Source: Gimesia sp. (GTDB lineage: Bacteria; Planctomycetota; Planctomycetia; Planctomycetales; Planctomycetaceae). Taken from it: 64,000 nucleotides of DNA. A model generated the notes under the pieces. That model was given only the letters and a program-made list of their open reading frames with translations. It ran no database searches and had not been told where the DNA came from. A program made the position numbers and the translations under genes. Positions 1-9,379 of the stretch are shown here, one piece after another. The stretch lies in contig NZ_JAVJSQ010000003.1 of NCBI RefSeq assembly GCF_040219335.1, forward strand, positions 1 through 64,000, read 5' to 3'. Position 1 is the stretch's first letter. Each line of letters starts with the position of its first letter.

Positions 1-1305
1 CGGCCAGGTCCTGGAAGTCAGTCCCCGGATTGAAGGTAAAACTGCCATCTCCGTTTGAAGAAGCAGTTCCTTCACTCGGCTGAGCGGTGATTGCATAGAC
101 CAGGCTGTTGGCGTCGTCGTCACTGTCCACATCATCGGCCAGCACGCTCGTGGATACCGTACCACCATCTTCGGTCGCTGCAATGCCTTCGTCGGCGGCG
201 ATCGGGGCGTCGTTAATGCCATGAATCCTGATGGTGTAGGTGCCTCCATCCGTACCACCGTTGCCATCAGAGATTTTATACGTAAATGCTTCGTCGTAAA
301 AATCACCAACGGCTAGAAAGTCATAGCTATCGTTCGGGTCAAATGTGAAACTGCCGTCTGCATTCGCAGTCAGCAACCCTCCGAGTCCGATGGAAATTGT
401 AGCGCCCACATTCCCGACAGCGCCATTAATTTCCGTTATCAGCAGGGAATCGTCTTCCGCATCAGTGGCAAATTCAAAAATCGCCCCGGCGGGAACGCTT
501 ACAGGATTATCTTCATCTGCGCCTACCGTCAGAATTGTATTGGGATTGGCGACAGGATCATCATTCACACCGGTAATGGAGATCGTCACGGTCGCGGTAT
601 CGGTGCCGCCGTTTCCATCGCTGAGGGTGTAGGTAAAGGTTTCGGTCGCGGTCTCACCGAGAGCCAGATAGTCAAACACCCCATTGGGTTGATAAGAAAT
701 AAACCCACCGCTGAACAGTGTCAACGATGCACCGGAAGCCAGCACAACCTCATTACCCACATTGGCTGCGCTACCATTGACGGCCGTTACCTCAATACTG
801 TCGCTACTATCGGGATCGTAGTCCACACCATTGCCGTTACTGCTGATCACACTGTGGTGATTCATGTTCAGGGTTTCGTTCTGAGTGATCGTAAAGTCAT
901 CGTCAGCAGCGACCGGAGGATCGTTCACACCGTGAATCGTAATCGTGACGGTCGCGGTGTCCGAGGTAACCAGCAGCCCGGTTCCATCGTCGATAGTGTA
1001 GGTAAAGCTTTCCGTTGCTGATTCTCCGACTGCCAGATAGTTAAACACGCCAGTAGGATCATAGGTAAACGTACCATCGGAATTCAGTGTCAGTAACGCA
1101 CCGGAACCGAGTGCAATCTGATTGCCGACGTCACCTGCCACCCCGTTGACTTCCGTTACGGTCAGCGTATTGTTCTCAACATCGGAATCAGCTGTCGTAG
1201 GGTTTGCAGCAAGCACATTGCTGGCACCATTGAGGACTGTTTCTTCATCTGTGCTGAAACTGTCGTCGACAGCTACCGGGGCGTCATTAAGTGCATTGAC
1301 TGTCA
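1..1305 (-). repeat. Tandem about 118-aa cadherin/VCBS-like coding repeats
   Basis: Four repeat starts can be read on the minus strand at about 1300, 940, 585 and 230, giving a period of about 355-360 bp. Each starts with [IV]NDxPVA and ends with a DTATVTI-like strand. Shared internal phrases include 'VGN' about 50 residues in and a 'DGxFxYxPxxxFxYLA' strand. The array continues past the left edge. Confidence 0.75.
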
Positions 1306-2629
1306 CAGTGAACGTATTCGACAGCACAGTATTCCCGGCGACGTCGATGGCCCGAATCACAATATCCGCCGACCCACTCACATCCTGCCGGGAAGTCAAA
1401 ATGAGTTCTTCTGTGGCGAAATTAAAATTGAGAATGGCATTGGTAATGGAATCAACACTGTAGCTGAGCGGGGTTCCCCCGTTCTGATTAAAGAAATCAG
1501 TGAACGGGCCCAGGTTGAAGCTGCCGAAATCTTCGTTGAGTGTCTGGTTCCCGATTGGAGTCGCTGTGGTAGGCGCAATCGTATCCAGTTCAAAATTGAC
1601 ATCGAAGGCACCAGCCGGGCTGACATTATCATGTTCATCCACAGTCATGAAGTGCAGGGTATGAGTGCCCCCTTCCAGCGAACCGCCACCGTTCAGGTTC
1701 GTTTCCAGCCAGCCGCGTGTCAGCGTGAATGAACCACCGTTGGCGCCGCCGGAGAGCAGACCAAAGATATCCACATAGCTGCCCCCATCCAGGGCGACTT
1801 TGAACTGGGCAATCAGGCTTTCATCAGAGACAGTACCGATAATCGTCAAATCGTTGGTGATGCCGTCCGAATTGGAAACTCCGGAATCCGTCTGCAGGCC
1901 GGCTACCACAGCCGGCGCATCCTGGTCCCCAATCAGTTCCAGTTGCACCGTGGGTACGTTGCGGTTGTTGTTCATCATCTGCAGGTCGTAGTTGTCGATG
2001 TCACCATCTTTGTCACCGTCCTGCTCTTCCGAGTAATAATTCTGATTCGGATTCAGACCCATCGACAGAATCATCTGCGAAGTGAAATGATTAAATCCGA
2101 ACAGATGCTGGTAAGAGGCAGCCAGCGCCTGCTGATATTCAGTATCACTGACAGAGCCACTGCCGTCAGAGTCACCCGGCATAAAGATGTCGATGGTGAA
2201 ATTACCGGTGGCTGCTGTCTGGCCCTGGACGAAGATCGAGTAGTCACCAGGAGCCAGTGTGGCCAGGACCAGTGAGCTGGACGTGCCAGCATGATCGTGT
2301 TCAGCCAGTTGCAGTGGAACCACAGCATTGGTGTTCGCATCCAGAATCTGGACCGCAGCCGGATTAAATGCAGAGCCGGGAGAGGCATGAACCTCAAATC
2401 CCAAAGTCGGCGAGCTGCCGGCACCAACCGTCAGCAGCAGTTCAGTCGAATCATTTGGCTGGTTTACTGAACTCTCCAGCGACGCCAGAATGTTGCTCGC
2501 CAGCAGGGTCCGGTCTTCCAGACGCTCAACGTGGCTGGCATATCCAATCGGACGAGACATCCGAAAAGGTAAACGACGCTTGAATTTGCGAGTAGAGTTG
2601 CGGCCAAATAATCTCTTGAGGCTCTTCAT
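1..2629 (-). CDS. Giant secreted surface protein with cadherin-like repeats (3' end outside window)
   Basis: The gene reads leftward from an ATG at 2629 and runs off the left edge, so only the N-terminal 876 residues are visible. An Arg/Lys-rich N-terminus is followed near residue 40 by LEDRTLLA, the LEPR-XLL-type motif typical of very large exported planctomycete proteins. A beta-rich stretch follows. Next comes a pair of EF-hand-like calcium loops (residues about 150-165, DSDGSGSVSD, and about 200-215, DGDKDGDIDN) resembling a split dockerin type I module, then an Ig-like region. From about residue 440 there are tandem cadherin/VCBS-like repeats of about 118 residues, each opening with a variant of VNDAPVA. 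Role inferred: calcium-stabilised adhesion or surface-layer protein. Substrate or partner cannot be told. The repeats are similar but not identical at DNA level. Confidence 0.85.
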   Translation of the reverse strand, partial: MKSLKRLFGRNSTRKFKRRLPFRMSRPIGYASHVERLEDRTLLASNILASLESSVNQPNDSTELLLTVGAGSSPTLGFEVHASPGSAFNPAAVQILDANTNAVVPLQLAEHDHAGTSSSLVLATLAPGDYSIFVQGQTAATGNFTIDIFMPGDSDGSGSVSDTEYQQALAASYQHLFGFNHFTSQMILSMGLNPNQNYYSEEQDGDKDGDIDNYDLQMMNNNRNVPTVQLELIGDQDAPAVVAGLQTDSGVSNSDGITNDLTIIGTVSDESLIAQFKVALDGGSYVDIFGLLSGGANGGSFTLTRGWLETNLNGGGSLEGGTHTLHFMTVDEHDNVSPAGAFDVNFELDTIAPTTATPIGNQTLNEDFGSFNLGPFTDFFNQNGGTPLSYSVDSITNAILNFNFATEELILTSRQDVSGSADIVIRAIDVAGNTVLSNTFTVTVNALNDAPVAVDDSFSTDEETVLNGASNVLAANPTTADSDVENNTLTVTEVNGVAGDVGNQIALGSGALLTLNSDGTFTYDPTGVFNYLAVGESATESFTYTIDDGTGLLVTSDTATVTITIHGVNDPPVAADDDFTITQNETLNMNHHSVISSNGNGVDYDPDSSDSIEVTAVNGSAANVGNEVVLASGASLTLFSGGFISYQPNGVFDYLALGETATETFTYTLSDGNGGTDTATVTISITGVNDDPVANPNTILTVGADEDNPVSVPAGAIFEFATDAEDDSLLITEINGAVGNVGATISIGLGGLLTANADGSFTFDPNDSYDFLAVGDFYDEAFTYKISDGNGGTDGGTYTIRIHGINDAPIAADEGIAATEDGGTVSTSVLADDVDSDDDANSLVYAITAQPSEGTASSNGDGSFTFNPGTDFQDLA

Positions 2630-3417
2630 AGTGTTTTTACTCGTATTGGATTGGATCGTGGTCAAAGAATATACAGGTATGGCAGATGAGGATATTTACT
2701 GTCGAAATAGACACATACTTTGACGATTAAGCTAATTAAACCTAACAGTCAGCCACTTGCTCGAAATACGTTTTTTTCTTTTTGAGTACGCATTTTTAGC
2801 TCAAGTTTTCAGCTAATAATGCAATTTATGAAATATCTTTGCCTACGCGTGAAGGAATTGCAATTAATAAAAAGGCAATCTGGAATGTTTAGGAGATCTA
2901 GTTCAGGTTGTAGGACCTTCGTAAAGATCAGCGCAAAAATGAGTTTCATGTTCAGTAGGGGGGATAGGACATGCTGATGCCTTAACTCAACAAGAAAGTT
3001 TCATTTAGGCAACACGCTTGATAAGAAACCTGAACAAAACCCAAAAAGAGATCAACAGATTCCGATACGTGACACACAGGGACCTTCAGGCATGATCTTT
3101 CCCCGTAAAATAGGCAATCCAGAGGGAAAGTTAACGTTTGCAACCGAAAATCAGTATGAAGAGACCTGTTCAGCTCTAAATTGATTCGCCAGAGCTGATC
3201 CCACATACCGAACTAGAGTGAAGAAGAGTGATTATGACTCTCCCGCGGGATTTCTACCTCTATCGAGGCCTGAATCCAGGGAGTCAGGTCATTCTGTTTT
3301 ACAAATACATTGTTTGAGCTGAATCGGTTCGTCCTGACATCCTGCAGCTGGATTCAGGGAAAAAATCAACGACAGGTCTGCAGATAAACAATCTGGTGAT
3401 CGCACGAGTTGGAAAAC
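2630..3417. other. Intergenic region between divergent surface genes
   Basis: About 790 bp, AT-rich around 2740-2880, with no credible gene. It must hold the promoters of the giant surface protein (leftward) and of the porin (rightward). I could not place a convincing -35/-10 pair. The only clear structure is the inverted repeat listed separately at 3269-3358. Confidence 0.5.
3269..3358. promoter_or_regulatory. 11-bp perfect inverted repeat upstream of the porin gene
   Basis: CCTGAATCCAG at 3269-3279 is the exact reverse complement of CTGGATTCAGG at 3348-3358, with 68 bases between. The right arm ends 59 bases before the porin ATG. It could be a paired operator for a looping repressor or, if transcribed, the base of a leader hairpin. 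Function is inferred from position only. Confidence 0.4.
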
Positions 3418-4851
3418 ATGCGAATGAATAAATTTTCACAATGGATTGTGGTTGCTCTCGCGATCAGTACGCACGGTATCGTGTTCGGTGGAGAAACTTA
3501 CCCGGAACCCGGTTACCTGGGCGAATCGGCTCCAGCCACGGAGGAGAGCCTGTACCAGCCGATCTCGCTAAACGTAGCAGAGGAAGCAGTTTGCGCCCCT
3601 GATACCATGGCCGCTCAGGACTGCGTGAATCAGATCTGCCTGCCCGAATGCCAGTGCTGCAATTTCCTCGAGCAGTTTCTGATGCGTCACTCGCCGATCT
3701 ACCCTTCGATGAACTCTCAGCGGGTTCGCGTTGGCGGCTGGTTGGACCAGGGTTTCACAGGCAACTTCCAGAAACCATCAAACAACTTCAACCTGCCTGT
3801 CACCTTCAACGACCGCTCTAACGAATACCAGATGAATCAGCTGTACCTGTTCGTCGAGCGTCCCGTTGACTTCGGCGGCGATGAGTTCGACTGGGGTTTC
3901 CGGGGAGACCTGCTCTACGGTACTGACTACTTTTATACAACCGCCCTCGGTCTGGAAACCCGCTCTGATGGAGCCCCTCACTGGAACAGCTCCAACGGAC
4001 CTCGGAGCAGCGGCGGATATAATTATGCCATGTACGGCCTGGCGATGCCTCAGTTATATGCAGAATTCTATCTGCCCTTCCTGTCTGGCGTCAGCTTCAA
4101 AGCTGGTCACTTTTATACGCCCATCGGTTATGAAAGCGTGATGGCCCCGAAGAACTTCTTCTACTCGCACTCTTATAGCATGCAGTATGGTGAGCCCTTC
4201 ACTCATACCGGTGTACTGGGCACAGTGCAGATCAATGAACAACTACAGGTACTTGCCGGTGTCGCTCGGGGCTGGGACGCCTGGGAAGATCCGAATGACG
4301 ATGGGGAACTGCTGGCAGGTATCGGCTGGAACAGCGCTAATGAAGACACCAGCATCAACCTGACCCTGACTTCAGGCGATCAGGACAACGGATTCAGCAA
4401 TACCGCCAACCGGACCCTGCTCAGCTTCGTGTTGTCGCACGACTTCACCGATTGCCTGACCTACGTCTTCCAGAGCGATTTCGGGATTCAGGACAACGGA
4501 ACTATCAACAACCAGTTCCAGGTCGTTCCTGCCAAATGGTACTCCTTTAATCAATACCTGTTCTACGACATCACCGACAAATTTGCCGTGGGTGCCCGCT
4601 TCGAATACTTCCGGGACCAGAACTTCTCACGGGTCCTGCAGGTACCTGAGTTCCTGGCCACCGGCGGAAACTATTATGGTCTGACCGTGGGTGCCAACTG
4701 GCGACCACATCCCTGCGTCACTGTTCGACCGGAACTGCGGTTCGACTGGTCTGATACCCGGGCTCCTCTGCTCAACGTTCAGGGACCTTACCGCAACTTC
4801 CAGTCTGATTACCAGGTCCTGCTGGGTGGCGACGTGATCATCCGCTTCTAA
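3418..4851 (+). CDS. Outer-membrane beta-barrel porin (BBP2/OmpL-like)
   Basis: The 477-residue protein has a signal peptide (hydrophobic residues about 7-22, cleavage likely near VFGG). A short cysteine-rich N-terminal segment carries six Cys between about residues 60 and 85. The rest is rich in alternating aromatic and hydrophobic beta-strands with 'GHFYTPIGYE' and 'PELRFDWSD'. It ends in a classic outer-membrane C-terminal signature, IIRF with terminal Phe. Composition and layout match the BBP2 (OmpL-like) putative porin family. The expected role is passive diffusion of small solutes across the outer membrane. Start: ATG 3418 is preferred (GGA 5 bases upstream); ATG 3424 and an upstream TTG at 3409 are possible. 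It is transcribed alone and divergently from the giant surface protein. Confidence 0.8.
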   Translation: MRMNKFSQWIVVALAISTHGIVFGGETYPEPGYLGESAPATEESLYQPISLNVAEEAVCAPDTMAAQDCVNQICLPECQCCNFLEQFLMRHSPIYPSMNSQRVRVGGWLDQGFTGNFQKPSNNFNLPVTFNDRSNEYQMNQLYLFVERPVDFGGDEFDWGFRGDLLYGTDYFYTTALGLETRSDGAPHWNSSNGPRSSGGYNYAMYGLAMPQLYAEFYLPFLSGVSFKAGHFYTPIGYESVMAPKNFFYSHSYSMQYGEPFTHTGVLGTVQINEQLQVLAGVARGWDAWEDPNDDGELLAGIGWNSANEDTSINLTLTSGDQDNGFSNTANRTLLSFVLSHDFTDCLTYVFQSDFGIQDNGTINNQFQVVPAKWYSFNQYLFYDITDKFAVGARFEYFRDQNFSRVLQVPEFLATGGNYYGLTVGANWRPHPCVTVRPELRFDWSDTRAPLLNVQGPYRNFQSDYQVLLGGDVIIRF

Positions 4852-4889
4852 TTCAGGAAGCGGATGAGAGGCAAGTACCCGAAGACCCG

Positions 4890-5885
4890 TTAATGGTCAT
4901 CTTCGTAGTACGGCTCGACGTGCACCACAACCTCCCGCACGGAAGGCCAGTCGTGCTGAATCTGCTGGCGGACCTGCTGGGCCGTCAGATGGGCCTGATC
5001 GACGGTTTCGTTCGGGTTGACTTCAATGTCGATATTCACATGTGCGTCAGGCCCTGCAGTCTGAATCCGGACCTTTTCTACATCCAGCACCCCTGTTACC
5101 TTCAGGGCTGAGGCCCGCACCTGATCAAAATACTTCTGATCGGGAATCTTATCGGTCAGCTCGTGCAGGTTCTCCCGGGCAGCGACCCAGCCCAGGTAGA
5201 TCATGATTAACGCCAGCAGCATTGCTGTGATGTGATCGATCAAATGGCCGTAACCGGGGATCCAGCTGGCTATCAGCAGCCCGAGGGCCGCCAGGAAGCT
5301 GGTCAGGGCATCGGTTCGATAATGATAAGCTTCGGCTATCATCGCGGAGCTCTTCTCCTGACGGGCCATACGGAGTACCACCCGACAGGTCACTTCCAGT
5401 AGTACGGCAGCAAACAGGGGAATCGTCCAACTCACCCAGCCGATCACTTCGTACTGAACGTGGCTGAATGCTGCTACCAGCTGATAGAAAAACGTGCCGG
5501 TCCCGACCACCAGAATCAAGATGCCCAGCTGGAACCCTGCCAGCGGCTCATAACGACCATGTCCGAAAGGATGGTCCTCATCGGGAGGCTGTTCTGCCAG
5601 GCGAATCGCGAACAGAATTGCCAGCGAAGTAAAAACATCAGCACAGCTCGCCAGGGCATCGACCAGCAGGACCGAGTGTCCCAGAAACCAGAGCCCCACC
5701 AGCTCCATCACGATCACGAACAGGCGGACATTGATCCCCACCCAGGCCACTTTCATGAGCCGGGAAGTTCTGCGGCGACGAATCCGCGTGACATCGTCCG
5801 ACAATTCCAGCGGTTCCGGAAATTCCTCCAGCAGGGGAGCCGGGGAAGGCTCATTCGAATTACCAGCACTGTCAGCAGCTGCCAT
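4890..5885 (-). CDS. Cation diffusion facilitator (CDF) metal transporter
   Basis: A 331-residue CDF-family inner-membrane antiporter, probably exporting Zn, Mn, Fe or Co in exchange for protons. Six hydrophobic segments lie within about residues 45-220. TM2 carries the D-x6-D metal pair (DALASCAD) followed by the family phrase 'DHPFGHGRYE'. TM5 carries H-x3-D (HYRTD). The C-terminal about 85 residues form the cytoplasmic ferredoxin-like domain ('HVNIDIEVNP', 'HVEP'). The C-terminal tail YYEDDH is acidic and His-ending. TM2 has Ala where many zinc transporters have His, so the metal is uncertain. No clear ribosome-binding site: ATG 5885 is chosen, but a GTG at 5897 would add four residues. 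It lies downstream of the M24-fold gene on the same strand and convergent with the porin gene (38-bp gap). Confidence 0.85.
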   Translation of the reverse strand: MAAADSAGNSNEPSPAPLLEEFPEPLELSDDVTRIRRRRTSRLMKVAWVGINVRLFVIVMELVGLWFLGHSVLLVDALASCADVFTSLAILFAIRLAEQPPDEDHPFGHGRYEPLAGFQLGILILVVGTGTFFYQLVAAFSHVQYEVIGWVSWTIPLFAAVLLEVTCRVVLRMARQEKSSAMIAEAYHYRTDALTSFLAALGLLIASWIPGYGHLIDHITAMLLALIMIYLGWVAARENLHELTDKIPDQKYFDQVRASALKVTGVLDVEKVRIQTAGPDAHVNIDIEVNPNETVDQAHLTAQQVRQQIQHDWPSVREVVVHVEPYYEDDH

Positions 5886-6063
5886 ACCAGTCAACACACA
5901 TCAATGAGGATCAGGATTGTAGGAGAGTAGTCCGCTGCAGGTTTACAGTGAACACCATCATCACCGCATCTTGATTGGATTGAGGCAGTTTGACAAGAGC
6001 GAAACGAGTCAAAGCGTGATCGGGAACCGATTTGAGAGCAGTTTATCGCAGCCGGTGCGGGCC

Positions 6064-7233
6064 TCAGTCTGCGTCAGGCAGAATCAGAATATCGGGCAGG
6101 CTCAGCTGGTTTTCCTTCACCATGATCTTGGCCGCAGGCCATTGCTCCATCGGCGTAATCATGATGGTCTCATTCTCTTCGATCAGAATGGTATCCCCCG
6201 TCATCGCAGGACCAACGGAGGGATGCCAGAATGCAGCCATGCCGGGCTGAAACTTGAACTCACTATTGATCAGAATTGAGGTCTCAGCCGACTGATACCC
6301 CATGATGTCCGCCTGGTCGGCGTGCTGCCATTCATCGGGGCAATCGTATTTCTCGTAGATGCGTTTCACCCGGTTCCACGTATCAAACAGAGCCCAGTCC
6401 GGCTTGGAAAAATACATTCCCGTCGCCTGCATGAGCAGTGCCAGATGATGAGATTTGATGATAGTGGAAGGAGGTTTTCCCAGAGATACGGTGCGTGTCG
6501 CAGCCGCATGCAGACCGTTTTGGGAACCGACGGCAGAGATTACACAGTAACGCTCGAGGCGGTCTTCACCATAGCCCCAGTGTCGATAACGGATACTCTG
6601 TCCGTCTGCCATCACCTGTAACCGCCGGGGGTTGACGCCATGTTTCAACAGACGATGTGAAAGGCAGCCGGCGATTTCCTGTTCGGTATTTCCCCGTTCG
6701 ACCCGGCGGGCAGTCGCTTCAACCGCATGCGAAACCAGTTTCCCCAGTTCACGGATGCGTTCCCCTTCCAGTTCGGTAAACGGAAACCGCAGGGTCCTTA
6801 TTTCGTTGGAGAGATTCAGCGTCCCCTCGACTCCGGTGTCACTGGCGACATTCCGTCCTTTGCACAGGTCCCGCACCAGTTGTGACAAGGGTTCATGCCA
6901 GGGGCGGGTTTTGATCTGAAAGCCCAGCCCTGGAATGGCACGGTCAAAAATCTGATTCGCGTCGACATTGCTGCAGGCAATCAAGCGGGCATCCGGGGTA
7001 ATGAAGACCGCAGCACAGGGATCGTTCGATCCGGTTCGGGTCAGCTCGGCTCCCGCGGTGAACCAGGCCATATTTTCGGGGGACTGCAGCAGCAGCGCAT
7101 CGAGGTTATGAGCCTCCAGCAGCGAGATCAGCTGTTGCTGCTTGTATTCCACATCGGTGGCACGCCGGGGGTCTGACGTGGGAATTTCTCCGGAAGAGAT
7201 TGGTGCATGAGCATTCACTGCTACGATCGTCAT
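6064..7233 (-). CDS. M24 (aminopeptidase P/creatinase)-fold protein lacking the metal ligands
   Basis: A 389-residue protein with an N-terminal creatinase-type domain (about 20-160, including 'ENMAWFTAG') and a C-terminal pita-bread domain (about 170-380). The domain order and phrases match aminopeptidase P homologues. The dinuclear-metal ligands are not in their expected places. The D-x-G/S-D-x-T-R-T region reads SAVGSQNGLHAAATRT (about residues 230-247), so both Asp are Ala. The GHGIG...HE region reads ADIMGYQSAE. The PGM...EP Glu is His (PGMAAFWHP). It may therefore be a metal-independent hydrolase, as creatinase is, or a non-enzymatic protein. Start chosen at ATG 7233 because GGGGAG sits 6 bases upstream. 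An open frame extends to 7362 but has no such site. Confidence 0.75.
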   Translation of the reverse strand: MTIVAVNAHAPISSGEIPTSDPRRATDVEYKQQQLISLLEAHNLDALLLQSPENMAWFTAGAELTRTGSNDPCAAVFITPDARLIACSNVDANQIFDRAIPGLGFQIKTRPWHEPLSQLVRDLCKGRNVASDTGVEGTLNLSNEIRTLRFPFTELEGERIRELGKLVSHAVEATARRVERGNTEQEIAGCLSHRLLKHGVNPRRLQVMADGQSIRYRHWGYGEDRLERYCVISAVGSQNGLHAAATRTVSLGKPPSTIIKSHHLALLMQATGMYFSKPDWALFDTWNRVKRIYEKYDCPDEWQHADQADIMGYQSAETSILINSEFKFQPGMAAFWHPSVGPAMTGDTILIEENETIMITPMEQWPAAKIMVKENQLSLPDILILPDAD

Positions 7234-7645
7234 AGAGGACTCCCCGCTGGTACTACAACAAACAATCTTCCCAACACACGATTGTGACCCTCTGAAATTT
7301 GTCTGATATGAAGTCAGTGTCAATAAATGAGTTTTGTATTTAAAATAGCTGAAGTCAAGCATTTCCCGCTGATCTCAGCGGCAAAATACAGGTTTTATCT
7401 TCATAGAAACGATTAACGGATTTTTCAGCACCGGTTCTACCGCTGCAGACAGACAGAGATGATTTGTTGAGGACAGGAGGGTGCAGCCAGAAAAGGCAGA
7501 TAAAGAGAATAAACGCATCCTGCAACGCACTCCGTACCTAGCATTAATCATATCAGGATATGAAAGAAATCAAGGGCATTTTCGATCAGCAGTCGGGGGC
7601 ACGCCCTTCCATAGCCCGAAAATACGACATTCTGTCGCCCTGACA
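7234..7645. other. Intergenic, no gene recognised
   Basis: About 410 bp between two leftward genes, moderately AT-rich (around 7260-7420). It should carry the promoter of the M24-fold gene. A small minus-strand hairpin (CGACA-GAA-TGTCG, 7625-7637) followed by TATTTTC lies just beyond the TIGR03545 stop codon and might be a weak terminator. Confidence 0.4.
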
Positions 7646-9379
7646 TCAACGCAACAGGCTGCGAATGTTCAGTGACCGTCCAGAGACTTTCTGAATGACC
7701 GACTGCACCCGGGTTTCTTCTTTTTCCAGGTCAGCAATCACTTCCGAGTACTGGCGATTCAGCTTTTCTATCAGCTGATCCCGCTCCTGCTGGGCCAGCT
7801 GTTCAATCTGTTGGGCCAGTGCCTGCTTCTGACGACCGATTTCCGCCTGGCAGGCCAGCTTCAACCCACGGGCAATCTGCTCGCCGGTTTCCGATTCCAG
7901 CCGCCAGACAGGCTGGCTGTAACTTCCCGATCCCTCCAGGGTCGCCGAAATGGAATCGATGGTGGAGAGCGCCTGGGCGACGACTTGTGTCAGAGGCTTG
8001 ATGCCCGCCTGCTCAGAATCGAACTGAAACCGCACGGGAGTCTGTTTAAATTCCACCCGGCACGTGAAATCATTTTCCCGAAACGAAATCCGCGACTCAC
8101 ACTCAGTCTGATCCGCGATCAGTGCCAGCGATAACTTATCGGAATTCTCAAGTTGAATCGTTTTCTGTTTCGGCAGGTCAAACTTGACCAGAAAGTCGTG
8201 CGTGGGCTGCTGCTCATAAAATTTGAGTTCTCCCGCGAGCCTGACTTCCCCTTCCGCCTCGACGCGTGCCTGCAGCTGAATCGGCCGGCGATACGCTGTC
8301 GGCTCAGAAGAGAGTTCCCGCACGAGTGCCTGAAATGGATATTTCTGTTGATTCACACGCGCGCTTCCACTCACTTTGATCTGCCTGAATAACACATTCG
8401 GCAGTGCATCCGCCGGTCGGAAGTCAATCCACTCTCCCTGCATCCGCTCCGGTTCGGGTTCGTCGCGCATGGTGTTCACAGTCTGAAAGATCATACTCGA
8501 CCAGCCGGTCATCTCTTCCAGTTGTGCTGTGAGTTCTTCACCAATCAGGGCATGCAGAATTTTCTCTGGATCGGGCGAGACGGAGTCCATCAGCGAATCG
8601 AGTTGCGCCAGATCCTGATCTTTGGCGTCTTCGATCCGCTGGAAATCGCGCTGTGCCAGTTGAGGCAGGTTATTGAGTTCCTCCCGCATCTGCTTGCCTT
8701 CCTTGACCAGCAGATCGACACGTTCAGCCGACTCCGCGTAGGTTTTGATTCGATCCAGGGTCTTACCCTCGGCGGTTTTGACCGAATCCTGAACCGAATC
8801 CAGTTCCAGCTTCACCTGGTCCACCCTCGATTCATACTGTGCGAAACGCTGCTTCCACTCCAGTTGGACCTGCTTTGAAACCTGTACGGTTGCCAGACGA
8901 TCGGGATCCAGCTGCTCGACAGCAGACTGCTTCAAAACATCCAGCCAGCTCTTACCCAGTTGTTTTGACTTTTTACGAAAGGGAGCGAAATTCAGATGAA
9001 AGTGACTGCCCGGCTCCGAATTTTCTTCTCCAGTTGCAAAAGTGGAACGTGGCGGATTGAATTCCATTCCCAGAATGGCCGCCTCTTCGACAATCAGGTT
9101 CCGCTGCAGCAACGGGCGTCCCGCGAGTTTCAGTTCCATCTCAGAAAACGTGGCGATGTAGCTCTTATCTTTCGCCGGACTGGCGATTGCCACCGGCCCG
9201 GTCTTGATCGCCGGGGGAAAGAAACCGGTTTTGAGATCGTAAATTTCCACCTGCGTTCCCGTCACGGATTGACTCACTTGAATCAGGCCGGAGCGCACGA
9301 GCGGATCGAAGGCGAAGGCAAAAAAGACCCAGATAATCGCTGCCAGGGTCAGACGAGGGAGCAGGTAATTCCACTTCAT
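7646..9379 (-). CDS. TIGR03545 family membrane-anchored protein
   Basis: A 577-residue protein of unknown function. The N-terminus has one membrane segment (about 8-28), preceded by MKWNYLLPR, and the rest is predicted outside the cytoplasmic face. A beta-rich AsmA-like stretch ('TGTQVEI', 'FSEMELKLAGRPLL') lies at about 30-110. Long Gln/Glu/Lys-rich helices follow at about 150-290 and again at about 500-570. I recognise the pattern as the TIGR03545 family, which is normally found next to TIGR03546. That is the case here: the start codon overlaps the stop of the upstream TIGR03546 gene by 4 bases (ATGA), so the two are probably translationally coupled. The AsmA-like start suggests an envelope-lipid or membrane-biogenesis role, but this is inference. 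Confidence 0.75.
   Translation of the reverse strand: MKWNYLLPRLTLAAIIWVFFAFAFDPLVRSGLIQVSQSVTGTQVEIYDLKTGFFPPAIKTGPVAIASPAKDKSYIATFSEMELKLAGRPLLQRNLIVEEAAILGMEFNPPRSTFATGEENSEPGSHFHLNFAPFRKKSKQLGKSWLDVLKQSAVEQLDPDRLATVQVSKQVQLEWKQRFAQYESRVDQVKLELDSVQDSVKTAEGKTLDRIKTYAESAERVDLLVKEGKQMREELNNLPQLAQRDFQRIEDAKDQDLAQLDSLMDSVSPDPEKILHALIGEELTAQLEEMTGWSSMIFQTVNTMRDEPEPERMQGEWIDFRPADALPNVLFRQIKVSGSARVNQQKYPFQALVRELSSEPTAYRRPIQLQARVEAEGEVRLAGELKFYEQQPTHDFLVKFDLPKQKTIQLENSDKLSLALIADQTECESRISFRENDFTCRVEFKQTPVRFQFDSEQAGIKPLTQVVAQALSTIDSISATLEGSGSYSQPVWRLESETGEQIARGLKLACQAEIGRQKQALAQQIEQLAQQERDQLIEKLNRQYSEVIADLEKEETRVQSVIQKVSGRSLNIRSLLR

Noticed and set aside
2982-3206. 74-codon frame in the porin upstream region
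   Set aside because: No ribosome-binding site and random composition; the region is better explained as a control region.
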